A stretch of 64,000 bases of DNA from Mangrovicoccus ximenensis (GTDB lineage Bacteria; Pseudomonadota; Alphaproteobacteria; Rhodobacterales; Rhodobacteraceae): assembly GCF_003056725.1 (NCBI RefSeq), contig NZ_QBKZ01000004.1:421470-485469 (forward strand), given 5' to 3'. The notes under the pieces are model-generated. The model did not search any database, was not told the origin of the DNA, and saw nothing but the letters and a program-made list of their open reading frames with translations. The position numbers and the translations under genes were made by a program. This document shows, piece after piece, positions 44,640 to 53,743 of this stretch (within the stretch, counting starts at the first letter, position 1; each line of letters opens with the position of its first letter).

Positions 44640-47600
44640 CTAGTTTTGCCGGAGCGAGACAAGGTAGGATTTGTAGGCCGCACGCGCCTCGGAGAGCAAG
44701 CCGCCGACCCGGTTCATCGAGGGGGCGACCTTCTTCAACTCTTCCTCCAGGTCCCTCATGACGTCGGCCATCTGCATTGCACCGACCATCTTGCACGAGC
44801 TTTTCAGATTATGGGATGTCCGGCGGGCGATGTCGAATTCCTTGGCGCGGATATCGGTCCCGAGAGATTGGATCGAGGCCTGCGTCGAGGAAATGAAGGA
44901 CCGCAGGAAATCGCCGAAGCCATCCCCGAGCAGGCCTTTCGTCTCCATCAATATCTTTCGGTCGAAGGCAACTGACTTGCGGGAAACGGTTGTCCCGGCA
45001 TCGGCACCGGGCGGTGCATCCGGAACGCCTGTGCGAGCCGCGTCCGCCGGGCCGGGCACCTCCACGATGTCCTGCGGTTCGGCGGCATTGCCGGCGGCGT
45101 CCAAATGCACTGGTTCCGCGGGCAGGTTCGGCGGGACGTCTGCCGGGGTGGTCCGCTCTGCAGCACGTTCGGGCACTGGTTCGGCGGACGGGGCCGTGTC
45201 TGCCGCAGGTTCAAGGTCCTTGCCCCGCCAGTCGGGCAGCCAATTCTGAATGGCCCTGACGAGGTCCTCCCGGCGTACCGGCTTGGTCATGAAATCATCC
45301 ATGCCGGCTTTCAGGCAGGCCTGCCGGTCCGAAGCCTGGGCATTTGCCGTCAGCGCCAGGACCGGGATTTCCGGGATGATCCGGTTCTCCATCTGATAGC
45401 GCAGCTTTTCGGCGGCTTCGAGACCGTCCATCACCGGCATCTGGCAGTCGAGAAAGACAATTTCCAGCTTCGGATCCGCTGCAATCGCGCTGAGCGCCTC
45501 CTGGCCGTTCCAGGCCGAGGTGACGTCGCATCCGAGCCCCTCCAGGGCGGCGCGTCCGTAGATCTGGTTCACTTGGTCATCATCGACGAGAAGCACCCGA
45601 AGCCCGTCGAACCGGACCGGTCGGTCCTCTTTCGGGGGGCGGCGCCGGTCGCTCATGTCGGCGCGGCGGCTCAGCGCGTGATACACGCGGTCGACGACGG
45701 TGACGGCCGTATGGGGAAACTGGATCAGGAAATCGGCCATGTCCCGCTCCTTGGGCGTGACCGCGCGGCCCGTGAGGCGCGAGGACCGCAGGATGCCGAT
45801 CCTTGTCGGCGCCCCGTCTCCGGGGTGCTCGCGGAACCGCTGCAATTCCCCGGCATGCGCGGCGTCCGGAACCAGGATGAGATCGATCGGATCGCCGATC
45901 TCCAGGGCCTGATGCAGCATCTCTTCCGCGGAGGCGAGATCCTCTGCGAGCCGGACCTCTGCGCCGGCCGTTTCGATTGCGGTTACGGCGGCATCGCGCT
46001 GCGGGCTTTCGGGAGCGTAGAGCAGGATGTTGTGGATGCCGAGGAAGCAGGATTTGCGGCGTTGCGGCCGGTTGAAATTGTCGCCTTTCAGCGTCAGCTC
46101 GAAGGAGAAGCGCGAGCCCCGGCCCGGCGTGCTTTCCGCTGCCACCCGGCTGCCCATCGCCGAGACGATTTCCCGCGTGATCGACAGCCCGAGGCCGGTG
46201 CCGCCGAAATTGCGCGTCGTCGAGATGTCGGCTTGCTGGAACGGTTCGAAAATGGCGTCGAGACGGTCCTGCTCGATGCCGATGCCGGTATCTGCGACGC
46301 TGAATTCGAACACGGATTCCCCGTCGGGCAGCCGCTTCTTGAGCACGACGCCGATCGTGACGGAGCCTTCGGAGGTGAACTTCACCGCGTTGGACACGAG
46401 ATTGGTGAGCACCTGGCGCAGCTTGAACCCGTCGACCATGACCGGGATGCAGGCCTGCATCGGCAGCGACAGCACCAGTTCCACCCCCTTGTCCGCCGCC
46501 AGGACATTCGCCGCATTGGCAACTTCGGTGACGATGTCTCCGAGATTGGCTTCCTGGGGGTCGAGCTCGATGTTCTGCGCTTCGATCTTCGAGAAATCCA
46601 GGATCTGGTTGATCAGGGCCAGGAGGCCCTCGGCCGAGGAACTGAGCGTCTGGGCGTATTTTGCCTGCTCCTCGTTCAGGCCGGAATTGCGCAGCAGATC
46701 CGACATGCCGATGATCCCGTTCAGCGGCGTGCGCATCTCATGGCTCATCGTCGCGAGGAACCGGGTCTTCTGGTAGTTCGACTGCTCTGCCGCTCCGGCG
46801 GCTTCGGCGGCGCGGGCGGCAGCGGCCTGGCCGAGCCTGATCTGCCGGAAATTCAGGAACATGGTCAGGCTCAGGAACAGGAAGCCGCCGAGCACGTAGA
46901 GCTGTGCGCCGAGTTCCCGCTCGAGGAAATGCGCGCGGAAGCTGACCGGCTCCAGCCAGTAGTCGAGTGCCAGGCTTTCCGCCCCGATCTCGGCGCTGAC
47001 CCGCATCATGCGGGGCTGAACGTTCCCCCCGGGACCGGGCTCTGCCGGCAGGGGGAGGGGCGGCGGGGAGATCGCCAGGGACGGGTCCTTCACCGAAGCG
47101 GGAAGCCCGAGATTCTCGATGAACTGCGCCGTGCCGAAAGTCAGGAACAGGACGCCCTTTGCCCCGGTGGTGCTGTAGCGCGTGTCGAGCCCGACCGGGT
47201 GCAGCAGGGTGACAAGCGCCGGATCCGCGTTGCGGGCCGCCAGGACGCCGCCGGGGATCGCCCGGAGCGTGTCCGCGCCGGAGCCCTTCTGATCGTCGAG
47301 GCTGGCCGTGACCCGTGCCCCGAGCATGTCCTTGTCGACAACGCTGCCGCCGATGGTGCCGTCGACGGCCAATACCTGGCGGCGCGGACCGTCCGGGATC
47401 CATCCGTAGCGGTGCACCGAGTCGGCGCCGGGCTCGGATTTCACCGCGAATTCGGTGAAGGTGAACAGCTCTCCGGCGTCGATTTCGCGCGACGCCATGT
47501 AGAGCCCTTCCAGCGCCCTCAGCTGCGCCTGGAACTGCTCAAGCTCCTTGGCGAAGCGGGAGCCGAGCATTTCCGAAAGGTAGCTGCGGTCCTGGGCCAG

Positions 47601-47756
47601 CCGTTCCGCGTAGCTGGTGCGCAGGAAGGAAAAATCCGCGGCGATGCAGGCGATCAGGACCAGCCCCGCCATCAGGATGACCGGACCGCCGGAGGATCTT
47701 GTCCGGCCCTTGCGGGGTGCGGCCGTCCCGGCCGCTTCGATCGCTGCACTCACCAC
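44640..47756 (-). CDS. Hybrid sensor histidine kinase with CHASE sensor and HPt domain
   Basis: 1038 residues. The order is: membrane helix about 27-47; CHASE-like periplasmic sensor 50-275 (REIDAGELFTFTEFAV); helix 285-303; HisKA with H339 (ATMSHEMRTPLNG); HATPase with N/G boxes (about 445-550, NLVSNAVKF, DTGIGIEQD, GGTGLGLSI). A degenerate receiver follows at 573-695, then a canonical receiver 717-835 with phosphoacceptor D770 (LDCQMPVMDG), a Pro/Ala-rich linker, and an HPt domain with H982 (RTSHNLKSSCKMVGA). All elements of an internal phosphorelay are present. Its start overlaps the stop of the REC-HATPase gene. The signal is unknown. Confidence 0.94.
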   Translation of the reverse strand: MVSAAIEAAGTAAPRKGRTRSSGGPVILMAGLVLIACIAADFSFLRTSYAERLAQDRSYLSEMLGSRFAKELEQFQAQLRALEGLYMASREIDAGELFTFTEFAVKSEPGADSVHRYGWIPDGPRRQVLAVDGTIGGSVVDKDMLGARVTASLDDQKGSGADTLRAIPGGVLAARNADPALVTLLHPVGLDTRYSTTGAKGVLFLTFGTAQFIENLGLPASVKDPSLAISPPPLPLPAEPGPGGNVQPRMMRVSAEIGAESLALDYWLEPVSFRAHFLERELGAQLYVLGGFLFLSLTMFLNFRQIRLGQAAAARAAEAAGAAEQSNYQKTRFLATMSHEMRTPLNGIIGMSDLLRNSGLNEEQAKYAQTLSSSAEGLLALINQILDFSKIEAQNIELDPQEANLGDIVTEVANAANVLAADKGVELVLSLPMQACIPVMVDGFKLRQVLTNLVSNAVKFTSEGSVTIGVVLKKRLPDGESVFEFSVADTGIGIEQDRLDAIFEPFQQADISTTRNFGGTGLGLSITREIVSAMGSRVAAESTPGRGSRFSFELTLKGDNFNRPQRRKSCFLGIHNILLYAPESPQRDAAVTAIETAGAEVRLAEDLASAEEMLHQALEIGDPIDLILVPDAAHAGELQRFREHPGDGAPTRIGILRSSRLTGRAVTPKERDMADFLIQFPHTAVTVVDRVYHALSRRADMSDRRRPPKEDRPVRFDGLRVLLVDDDQVNQIYGRAALEGLGCDVTSAWNGQEALSAIAADPKLEIVFLDCQMPVMDGLEAAEKLRYQMENRIIPEIPVLALTANAQASDRQACLKAGMDDFMTKPVRREDLVRAIQNWLPDWRGKDLEPAADTAPSAEPVPERAAERTTPADVPPNLPAEPVHLDAAGNAAEPQDIVEVPGPADAARTGVPDAPPGADAGTTVSRKSVAFDRKILMETKGLLGDGFGDFLRSFISSTQASIQSLGTDIRAKEFDIARRTSHNLKSSCKMVGAMQMADVMRDLEEELKKVAPSMNRVGGLLSEARAAYKSYLVSLRQN

Positions 47757-48700
47757 TCGAATTCCTCCCGGCTTCTGGCGATCGCGGCAACCTGGTTGCC
47801 GCTTTCGTTGTATCTCACGTCATCGAAGGACATCGCCTTGGCCCGCAGGATGCCGCGGCCATGCGATGCGGCCGAGCGGGACATGTCGATCTGCATGAAG
47901 TCCCGCCAGTTGAACCCCGGTCCCGGATCGGTCACGGCCAGCAGTACGCCGCCGGACCGGCGCATCACCGCGGCCGTGGCATGCTGGTCGCGCGGCAGCG
48001 CCGCGAGCCGCCGCTCGATTTCCGCCGAAAGGGTGCCCTGCGACAGCAGCACCCCCTTGGCTTCGTAGCCGATCCGGCACAGCCCGTGTTCCACCGCGTT
48101 GCCGAGGAGGGCCGCGATGCCGTCCAGCGTCCGTTCGGGATCGGGGAAGTAGTTTGCGACGAAGCCCGCCAGATCCAGTGCTTCCTGCGGCGTGCGGAAC
48201 CGGAACCGGACGGCGTCGGTCAGGTCGAAGCCGATCGTGCTGACCCGTGCGCTCTGCAGCGCGGCCGCCTGCTGCGACTGGCGCAGCGCCGAGGCCAGGA
48301 CAGAGGCCAGGAGCCGCGGATCGGGCGGCTTCTCGAGATAGTAGAACACCCCGGCCTCGATCCCTTCGCGGACCTCTTCGGGTGTGTTGGCGCCGGTGAC
48401 CATGACGACCGGAATGCGCGAGAAGGGCGCGGTCTTCTTCATCTCCGCGACGGTCCGGATTCCGTCCAGCCCCGGCATGTCGCGGTCCAGCAGAACGACG
48501 CGGGTTTCGGGATGCGCCGCCAGCAGGCGCAGCGCCTCGGCCCCGTCGGAGGCTTCGAGCGGCCGGTAGCCCAGCCTCGCGACCAGGCTCTTCATCATCA
48601 GCCGGGCCGTCGGGTCGTCATCGACCGCCATGACCGTGACCTCGCCCGCCTGGCCCGGCGAGGCTGCGTCCTGCACATCTATCGCGTCGGTCATCGTCAT
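47750..48700 (-). CDS. Response regulator with C-terminal HATPase (anti-sigma-type kinase) domain
   Basis: 316 residues. The receiver (about 20-135) has D72 (LLDRDMPGLDG) and the conserved Lys in EKPPD. The C-terminal about 175-310 is an HATPase of the RsbW/SpoIIAB kind: NAVEHGLCRIGYEAKG (N box), DPGPGFNWRDF and GRGILRAKAMSFDDVRYNES (G box). No His phosphorylation or DNA-binding domain is seen. Such proteins may bind sigma-factor antagonists or act as serine kinases. Both ends overlap coding neighbours, so it is in one operon with the hybrid kinase and an HlyD gene. Confidence 0.9.
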   Translation of the reverse strand: MTMTDAIDVQDAASPGQAGEVTVMAVDDDPTARLMMKSLVARLGYRPLEASDGAEALRLLAAHPETRVVLLDRDMPGLDGIRTVAEMKKTAPFSRIPVVMVTGANTPEEVREGIEAGVFYYLEKPPDPRLLASVLASALRQSQQAAALQSARVSTIGFDLTDAVRFRFRTPQEALDLAGFVANYFPDPERTLDGIAALLGNAVEHGLCRIGYEAKGVLLSQGTLSAEIERRLAALPRDQHATAAVMRRSGGVLLAVTDPGPGFNWRDFMQIDMSRSAASHGRGILRAKAMSFDDVRYNESGNQVAAIARSREEFEW

Positions 48701-49152
48701 TTTTCCCGGAACGCGTCCTCTAGCGCCAGCTTCATCGGCTTGAACAGGTATTCGAGAATGGTGCGGGAACCGTTAACTATCTCGGCATCCACCTGCATTC
48801 CCGGCAGAAGCGGCTGTTCCGTCTGGCCGTCGCTCAGGGATTGCCGCTGCAGCGCGATCTCGGCCGCGTAATAGACCTGGCCCTGCTCCGAGATCAGCGC
48901 GCCGGGCGAGACCGAGGCAACTTCGCCCGGCACCTTGCCGAAGCGGGTGAAATCGAGCGCGCCGACCCGGATTTCGGCATGCAGCCCCGGCGAGACGCGG
49001 CTGACATCGGCGGCGGGGATCCGCACCCGGGCAACCAGCCGTTCGCCGGCCGGCACGATATGCGCGACAGGCTGGCCCGGGGCGACGAAATCGCCGGGCG
49101 CGAGCCGCTCGGGCAGCTTGACCATGCCATCGACCGGCGCCAGCACGCGCGC
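48697..49152 (-). pseudogene. HlyD-type membrane-fusion protein, C-terminal part
   Basis: About 151 residues: LAPVDGMVKLPERLAPGDFV (lipoyl-like hairpin end), RLVARVRIPAADVSRVSPGL, and a beta-barrel with YEYLFKP-like ending TILEYLFKPMKLALEDAFRE. The tail is typical of type I secretion adaptors, which join the inner-membrane ABC transporter to TolC. The first about 280 residues, with the membrane helix and coiled coil, are absent. It precedes the REC-HATPase gene with a 4-base overlap, so type I secretion and the two-component pair were co-transcribed. Confidence 0.82.
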
Positions 49153-49299
49153 CGGAACACCCCGCGGCGAAGTCCCGGGATGCAACCGCCCGGACCGCGT
49201 CTCCGGCAGCAGTCCGGGACGGGGACGCGGCCTCCGGAACTGCAATCCCCGCCCGGCCGCCTGCCGGACGGGCCCTGGCTGCGAAAAGGAAACCTGACG

Positions 49300-50228
49300 A
49301 TGGCTGAGACGGAACCCGGCAAGCAGGACAGGCCGCAGGGCGGGTCCGGGACGGACTGCCCGGAGCCGGCAGAGCCGCCCTGGTGGGACAGGCATCACCT
49401 GCCGGTCCTGTTCGCGATCGTCTTCGTGCTGTTCCTGGCCGGCCTGCCGGAGGTCTTCCTCGACTGGAGCGCCGGTGCGGCCGGGTTCCGCCACGGGCTC
49501 CTCAGCCTGCTGTCGCTGCTGGCCATTCTCGGCGTGGTCTTCCTGTTCATCTATGCCTTCACGAACCCGCTCGACGGACTGGCCGGGTCGGCACCGGAGG
49601 GCGAGGGCGGCGGCGACCGGGCCTCGGACTGCACCAAGGTGCAGCACCAGAATTTCAAGAAGCTGCTGCTGCCGCTGCGCCTGAGCTACCTGTTCATGAT
49701 CCTGTCGATCGGAGGCAGCATCCTGCCCTTCGCCTATCTCGACCGGCAGCATATCGAAAACTCGACGATGGACCAGTTCGAGAGCCCGCTGCAGGTCCTG
49801 ATCGGCTGCGTCGAGGGCAAGCCGTCGGAAGCCGACATCAGCTGCGCCAATCCCGATACCCGCCGCCAGTGGCTGGTCAGCCTCGGCGGCGGCGTGTCGA
49901 ACAAGGTCCAGTTCAACACCACCGCCGCGACTGCCGCGCTCGTGGCCGATCTCGAAGCGCTGCGCGTCACCGTGCGGTCGATGACCCAGCTGTCCTATGA
50001 TCCCGGGCGCGTCTCGGACCTGCTCGGCGACGCGGGGCCGCAGGTCGATGCGGTCAACAAGGCGCTGGAGGACTGGCAGGTCCAGGTCGCGCGCAACGGC
50101 GTGCTGGCGGCGCAGCGCGACGCGATCCGGACCCTCGGCGAGCGCTTCGGCCAGGTCGCCGGACAGGAGCTCGAAGACATCGCGCAGGCGCTCGATGCGG
50201 CGCGGAACGCGGCCTGCGCCTCGATCCG
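49300..50228 (+). pseudogene. Unidentified membrane protein, C-terminally truncated
   Basis: ATG 49300 has AAGGA nearby. About 309 residues: a Pro-rich cytoplasmic start, helices at about 30-50, 62-82 and 125-147, and a long hydrophilic C-terminal part with paired cysteines (QVLIGCVEGK, ADISCANPDTR) and coiled-coil character (QVQVARNGVLAAQRDAIRTL). I do not recognise the family. The coding sequence is cut at about 50228 by the start of the polyamine-type permease region. Confidence 0.5.
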
Positions 50229-50263
50229 GCGCGGCTCTGGCCGGTGGCGCGGGGCGGCGCCGC

Positions 50264-51103
50264 ATGAGCCGCCGTCCGCTTCTCCTGCTCGCCCCCGCGG
50301 CCGGGCTGATCTTCTTCTTCGTGATGCTGCCTTACATCAACGTGCTGGTGATGAGCCTGCGCATGCCGGGCAGCGACGGCAAACCCTATGATCCCGGCTT
50401 CGGGCTCGAGGCCTATGCCCAGTTCTTCGCCGAGGACTACTATCTCTCGGCGCTGCCGCACACGATCTGGCTCGGCGTGATCACGACGGCGCTCTGCCTG
50501 GTGCTCGGCTATCCGCTGGCGCTGCATATCGCGACCGCCTCGCGGCGCTGGCGCGGCATCCTCTACGGCATCGTGCTGTCGCCGCTCCTCGTCGGCATCG
50601 TGATCCGCAGCTACGGCTGGACGATCCTTCTGGGCAATACCGGCGTCATCAACAAGACGCTGAAGGATCTGGGGATCATCGCCCGGCCGCTGAAGCTGAT
50701 GTACAACGATTTCGGCGTCGTGCTGGCGCTGGCGCATGTCTTCCTGCCCTTCATGGTGCTGCCGCTGCTGGCCGCGCTGCAGGGCATCGATCCGGCGATC
50801 GGCCAGGCTGCGCGCTCGCTCGGCGCCTCGCGCCTGACCGTGTTCCGCCGCGTGACCTTCCCGGTGTCGATGCCGGGCGTGCAGTCGGGCTGCATCCTCG
50901 TCTTCGTTCTGGCGATCTCCTCCTATGTGACGCCGGCGCTGATCGGCGGCATGCGGGTCAAGACCACCACGATCCTCGTCGTCGATGCGCTGACCGACCA
51001 GTTCCTCTGGCCCTTCGGGTCGGCCATGGCCTTCGTCCTGGCGGTCTCCGCCGGGCTGGTGGTCGTCGCCTTTGCCCTGCTCACGCGGATGAAGTGGAAA
51101 TAA
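50264..51103 (+). CDS. Polyamine-type ABC transporter permease, PotB/PotH-like
   Basis: 279 residues, about six helices. The typical permease motif is in QAARSLGASRLTVFRRVTFP (EAA loop). The start MSRRPLLLLAPAAGLIFFFV has overlapping ATGA with the end of another frame (LWPVARGGAA), which I take for the C-terminus of the upstream ATPase of the same transporter, mostly lost at the junction. The pair with the following gene matches the spermidine/putrescine or opine-type transporters. The binding protein and ATPase are not visible. Confidence 0.87.
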   Translation: MSRRPLLLLAPAAGLIFFFVMLPYINVLVMSLRMPGSDGKPYDPGFGLEAYAQFFAEDYYLSALPHTIWLGVITTALCLVLGYPLALHIATASRRWRGILYGIVLSPLLVGIVIRSYGWTILLGNTGVINKTLKDLGIIARPLKLMYNDFGVVLALAHVFLPFMVLPLLAALQGIDPAIGQAARSLGASRLTVFRRVTFPVSMPGVQSGCILVFVLAISSYVTPALIGGMRVKTTTILVVDALTDQFLWPFGSAMAFVLAVSAGLVVVAFALLTRMKWK

Positions 51104-51104
51104 C

Positions 51105-51884
51105 ATGCGTCTCGCCGAAGCCCTGCTCGCGATCTTCCGCGTGCTCGTCTACATCTTCCTGCTGGCGCCGATCGCGGTGGTGGTGCTCGCGTCCTTCAAT
51201 GCCGGGAACTTCCTGACCTTCCCGCCGCAGGGGCTGAGCCTGCGCTGGTTCGTCACCTTCCTGCAGAACGACGTCTTCATCGACGCGATCGTCTATTCGG
51301 CGGTTCTGGCGGCGCTGGCCACGGCGGTGTCGCTGGTGATCGGCACCATGGCGGCGCTCTACTACGTGCGCCATGCCGGCAGGGAGGCCGAGACGGTGCG
51401 CGTCCTGCTGCTGCTGCCGCTGATCCTGCCGGAGATCCTGACGGCCATCGCGCTGCTCTTCTTCTTCTACGAGATCGGCGTCGGGCTCGAGCACAAGATC
51501 GCGCTCTTCACCGGCCATGTGCTGATGACGCTGCCCTTCGTCTTCCTCAATGTCACCACCTCGCTGCAGGGGAGCGACGAGGCCTGCGAACTGGCCGCCC
51601 GCTCGCTCGGGGCGTCGCGGATGAAAGCCTTCCGCCGCATCACCTTGCCGCTGGCGGCGCCGGGCCTTGCGACAGGTGGGGTCTTTGCCTTCATCATCAG
51701 CTTCGATACCTTCGGGATCTCCTTCATCCTCAAGGGAACCGGCTCCGCGCCGCTGCCGATCCAGCTCTATGACTACCTGCGCTTCAACTTCACGCCCGAG
51801 GCGGCGGCGGTGTCCACCGTCTCGATCCTCTTCACCCTCGTTGCCGTCGTGGCGGCGGACCGGCTCTTCGGCCGCAAGGGCTGA
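51105..51884 (+). CDS. Polyamine-type ABC transporter permease, PotC/PotI-like
   Basis: 259 residues, about six helices, and EAA loop ELAARSLGASRMKAFRRITLP. The ATG follows the previous stop after one base (TAACATG), so the permeases are translated together. It belongs with the PotB-like gene and would form the channel. The GntR gene begins only three bases after its stop, making it part of the same operon. Confidence 0.9.
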   Translation: MRLAEALLAIFRVLVYIFLLAPIAVVVLASFNAGNFLTFPPQGLSLRWFVTFLQNDVFIDAIVYSAVLAALATAVSLVIGTMAALYYVRHAGREAETVRVLLLLPLILPEILTAIALLFFFYEIGVGLEHKIALFTGHVLMTLPFVFLNVTTSLQGSDEACELAARSLGASRMKAFRRITLPLAAPGLATGGVFAFIISFDTFGISFILKGTGSAPLPIQLYDYLRFNFTPEAAAVSTVSILFTLVAVVAADRLFGRKG

Positions 51885-51887
51885 GCC

Positions 51888-52559
51888 GTGACCGGGGGGA
51901 GGATCGCGGCGCTGCCGCTGCGTTCGATTGGCGCGCAGATCGCCGAGCAGCTCGAGGCGGCGATCATCCGCGAGGAATTCGCGCCGGGCGAAAAGCTGCG
52001 CGAGGAAGCCATCTGCGCGCAGTTCGGCGTGTCCCGCTCGCCCTTGCGCGAGGCGCTTCAGATCCTCGAGGGCACCGGACTTGTAGAACGCCGCCCCCGG
52101 CTTGGCGCGCGGGTGACGGAGATGTCGGTGGCCGGGCTCGACGAGCTGACGCAATGCCGCCTGCCGCTGGAATCGACCGCCGCGGGGCTTGTGGCGCGGC
52201 GGCCCGAGCGCGGCACGATCGCCGATGCGCTGCAGGCCGAGGTCGCGCTGATGGCGCAGGCGCCCGATCACCGCGCGGCCTTCGAGGCGAATGTCCGGCT
52301 CACCGGACTCCTGCATTCGGCTTGCGGCAACGCGCTCTTGATGCGGCTCCTGGCGCAGATCGACCGGCAGGCGCTGCGCTACCGGTTCCGCGCCTACCGC
52401 TCTGACGAGGCCATCCTCGGCCGGATGAGCGCCGAGAACCAGCTTCTGGTCGATGCGGTCCGCGCGGGCGATGCGGCGCGCGCCGAGGCGGTCACGGTCG
52501 AGCTGATACGCCGCGCCTGGGAAACCACCCGCGCGGTCCTGGAGCGTGGCGCGGACTGA
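51888..52559 (+). CDS. GntR-family regulator, FadR/FCD type
   Basis: 223 residues, starting at GTG 51888. The winged helix-turn-helix (about 10-75) reads IAEQLEAAIIREEFAPGEKL and ICAQFGVSRSPLREALQILE. An FCD-type all-helical ligand domain follows (CRLPLESTAAGLVARR, FHxxL-like LTGLLHSACGN). Such regulators repress catabolic or transport operons and are released by the substrate. Its position right behind the permease genes suggests it controls them. After its stop, phage genes begin in the same reading frame. Confidence 0.9.
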   Translation: MTGGRIAALPLRSIGAQIAEQLEAAIIREEFAPGEKLREEAICAQFGVSRSPLREALQILEGTGLVERRPRLGARVTEMSVAGLDELTQCRLPLESTAAGLVARRPERGTIADALQAEVALMAQAPDHRAAFEANVRLTGLLHSACGNALLMRLLAQIDRQALRYRFRAYRSDEAILGRMSAENQLLVDAVRAGDAARAEAVTVELIRRAWETTRAVLERGAD

Positions 52560-52598
52560 GCAGGACAGCTCCGCCCGCGCGCTGCCGGACCGGTTTCG

Positions 52599-53105
52599 GT
52601 GACGGTCCGCGGTGACGGCAAGGGCGGCACCGTCTACGAGACGACCGGCTATCGCGGGCGCGCGGCGCTGCGGGCCGAGGATGTGCTGGACCGGATCAGG
52701 GGGCTGACCGAGGCGCAGCGCGCAGCCGGACGGCGCTATGCGGCGCTGGCCGAGGCGGTGGAAGCGGGCGGCATGAAGTGCTCAGGGTCCTTCATGCAGG
52801 GCGGCATGGGCGGCGGCGAGGCGACGCGGGACTTCATGGACGTGCATCTGCAGCGCAGCGAGACGCTGCGCCGGATGAACCGCGCTATCGGCGACGGCAT
52901 CGGCATGAAGGTGCGCCGGGTCCGGCCATCTGACCGCGGCACCAAGCGGTCCATCTCCGACGGCAAGCTGGCTGAGATGGTGTGCCTCGGCGGAGCGTCC
53001 ATCCTTGGCGTGCTGCAGGCGCATGGCTGGGCCGATACCGGCAAGAATGCAGCGACGCTCCGCGGCGCGTTGGCTGCCGTCCTGGAGCGGCTGAGGGCCT
53101 GCTGA
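52599..53105 (+). CDS. Phage-associated protein of unknown function
   Basis: 168 residues from GTG 52599. A conserved-looking core GGMKCSGSFMQGGMGGGEAT, then FMDVHLQRSETLRRMNRAIG and SDGKLAEMVCLGGASILGVL, is helical with two cysteines. It lies before a terminator and the HNH gene, in the place of phage late regulators or packaging accessories. The frame is open back to the GntR stop, so the N-terminus could be incomplete. No family is recognised. Confidence 0.55.
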   Translation: MTVRGDGKGGTVYETTGYRGRAALRAEDVLDRIRGLTEAQRAAGRRYAALAEAVEAGGMKCSGSFMQGGMGGGEATRDFMDVHLQRSETLRRMNRAIGDGIGMKVRRVRPSDRGTKRSISDGKLAEMVCLGGASILGVLQAHGWADTGKNAATLRGALAAVLERLRAC

Positions 53106-53164
53106 GCGAAAGGGGATTGACCTTAGGACGGATCGGCGCCATCACTTCTGCATCATCGAGAAAT

Positions 53165-53193
53165 GCGCCCGGCAGGCACCACCTGCGCGGGCG
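53165..53193 (+). terminator. Intrinsic terminator before the HNH gene
   Basis: GCGCCCGGCAGG / CCTGCGCGGGCG form an imperfect stem (one bulge) with a CACCA loop, followed by TTTTGCGTTTGC. It lies 60 bp after the 168-residue gene. Confidence 0.6.
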
Positions 53194-53248
53194 TTTTGCG
53201 TTTGCACGATCCAGACATGACCGTCATACCCACCACACCGGACCAGCC

Positions 53249-53620
53249 ATGGGCCGCCTGAAGGCGTTGCCGCCCAGGCTGTCGGCCCTGCCGCCGCGCC
53301 TTGGCCTCGGCGTGCATGGCGACCGGCGGGAGATGACCGGCAAGCGGGATCGCCGCCACGAGCCGCAGGGCAAGTGGCATCACCTCTACTGCAAGGCGCG
53401 ATGGCAGCACCTGCGCATGTCGGTCCTGAAGGCGGCTAACTTCACCTGCGTCCGCTGCAGCAGCATCTCCAGGCATCCGAAGGGCTCAGACATGCACGCC
53501 GACCACATTGTTGCGCATCGCGGCGACGAGGCGCTGTTCTACGACCGGTCGAACCTCCAGTGCCTCTGCGCCCGCTGCCACAACAGCGACAAGCAGCGCG
53601 AGGAGCGTGCCGCGCGATGA
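53249..53620 (+). CDS. HNH endonuclease
   Basis: 123 residues. Zinc-knuckle cysteines lie in TCVRCSS and CLCARCHN, and HADHIVAHRGDEALFYDRSN is the HNH beta-beta-alpha core with the catalytic histidine. Phage HNH proteins beside terminase genes assist cutting of concatemeric DNA at cos sites. A basic N-terminus (RLKALPPRLSALPPRLGLG) precedes the domain. ATG 53249 was chosen; no strong ribosome site is seen. Confidence 0.9.
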   Translation: MGRLKALPPRLSALPPRLGLGVHGDRREMTGKRDRRHEPQGKWHHLYCKARWQHLRMSVLKAANFTCVRCSSISRHPKGSDMHADHIVAHRGDEALFYDRSNLQCLCARCHNSDKQREERAAR

Positions 53621-53743
53621 CTGCGCAGGCCGTCGCGCATGTCCGGTCCTGCGGCACCGCCGCCGGAGGCCAGGGGGGGTGTAAAAAGTTCAGGGGCGCC
53701 CGTGGCCTAGACCGGCGTGTTCTCTCATCGGGGGATTTTTTTC

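Noticed and set aside
45105-48068. A 987-codon plus-strand frame opposite the hybrid kinase
   Set aside because: It has no domains or ribosome site and lies antisense to a kinase with all catalytic motifs.
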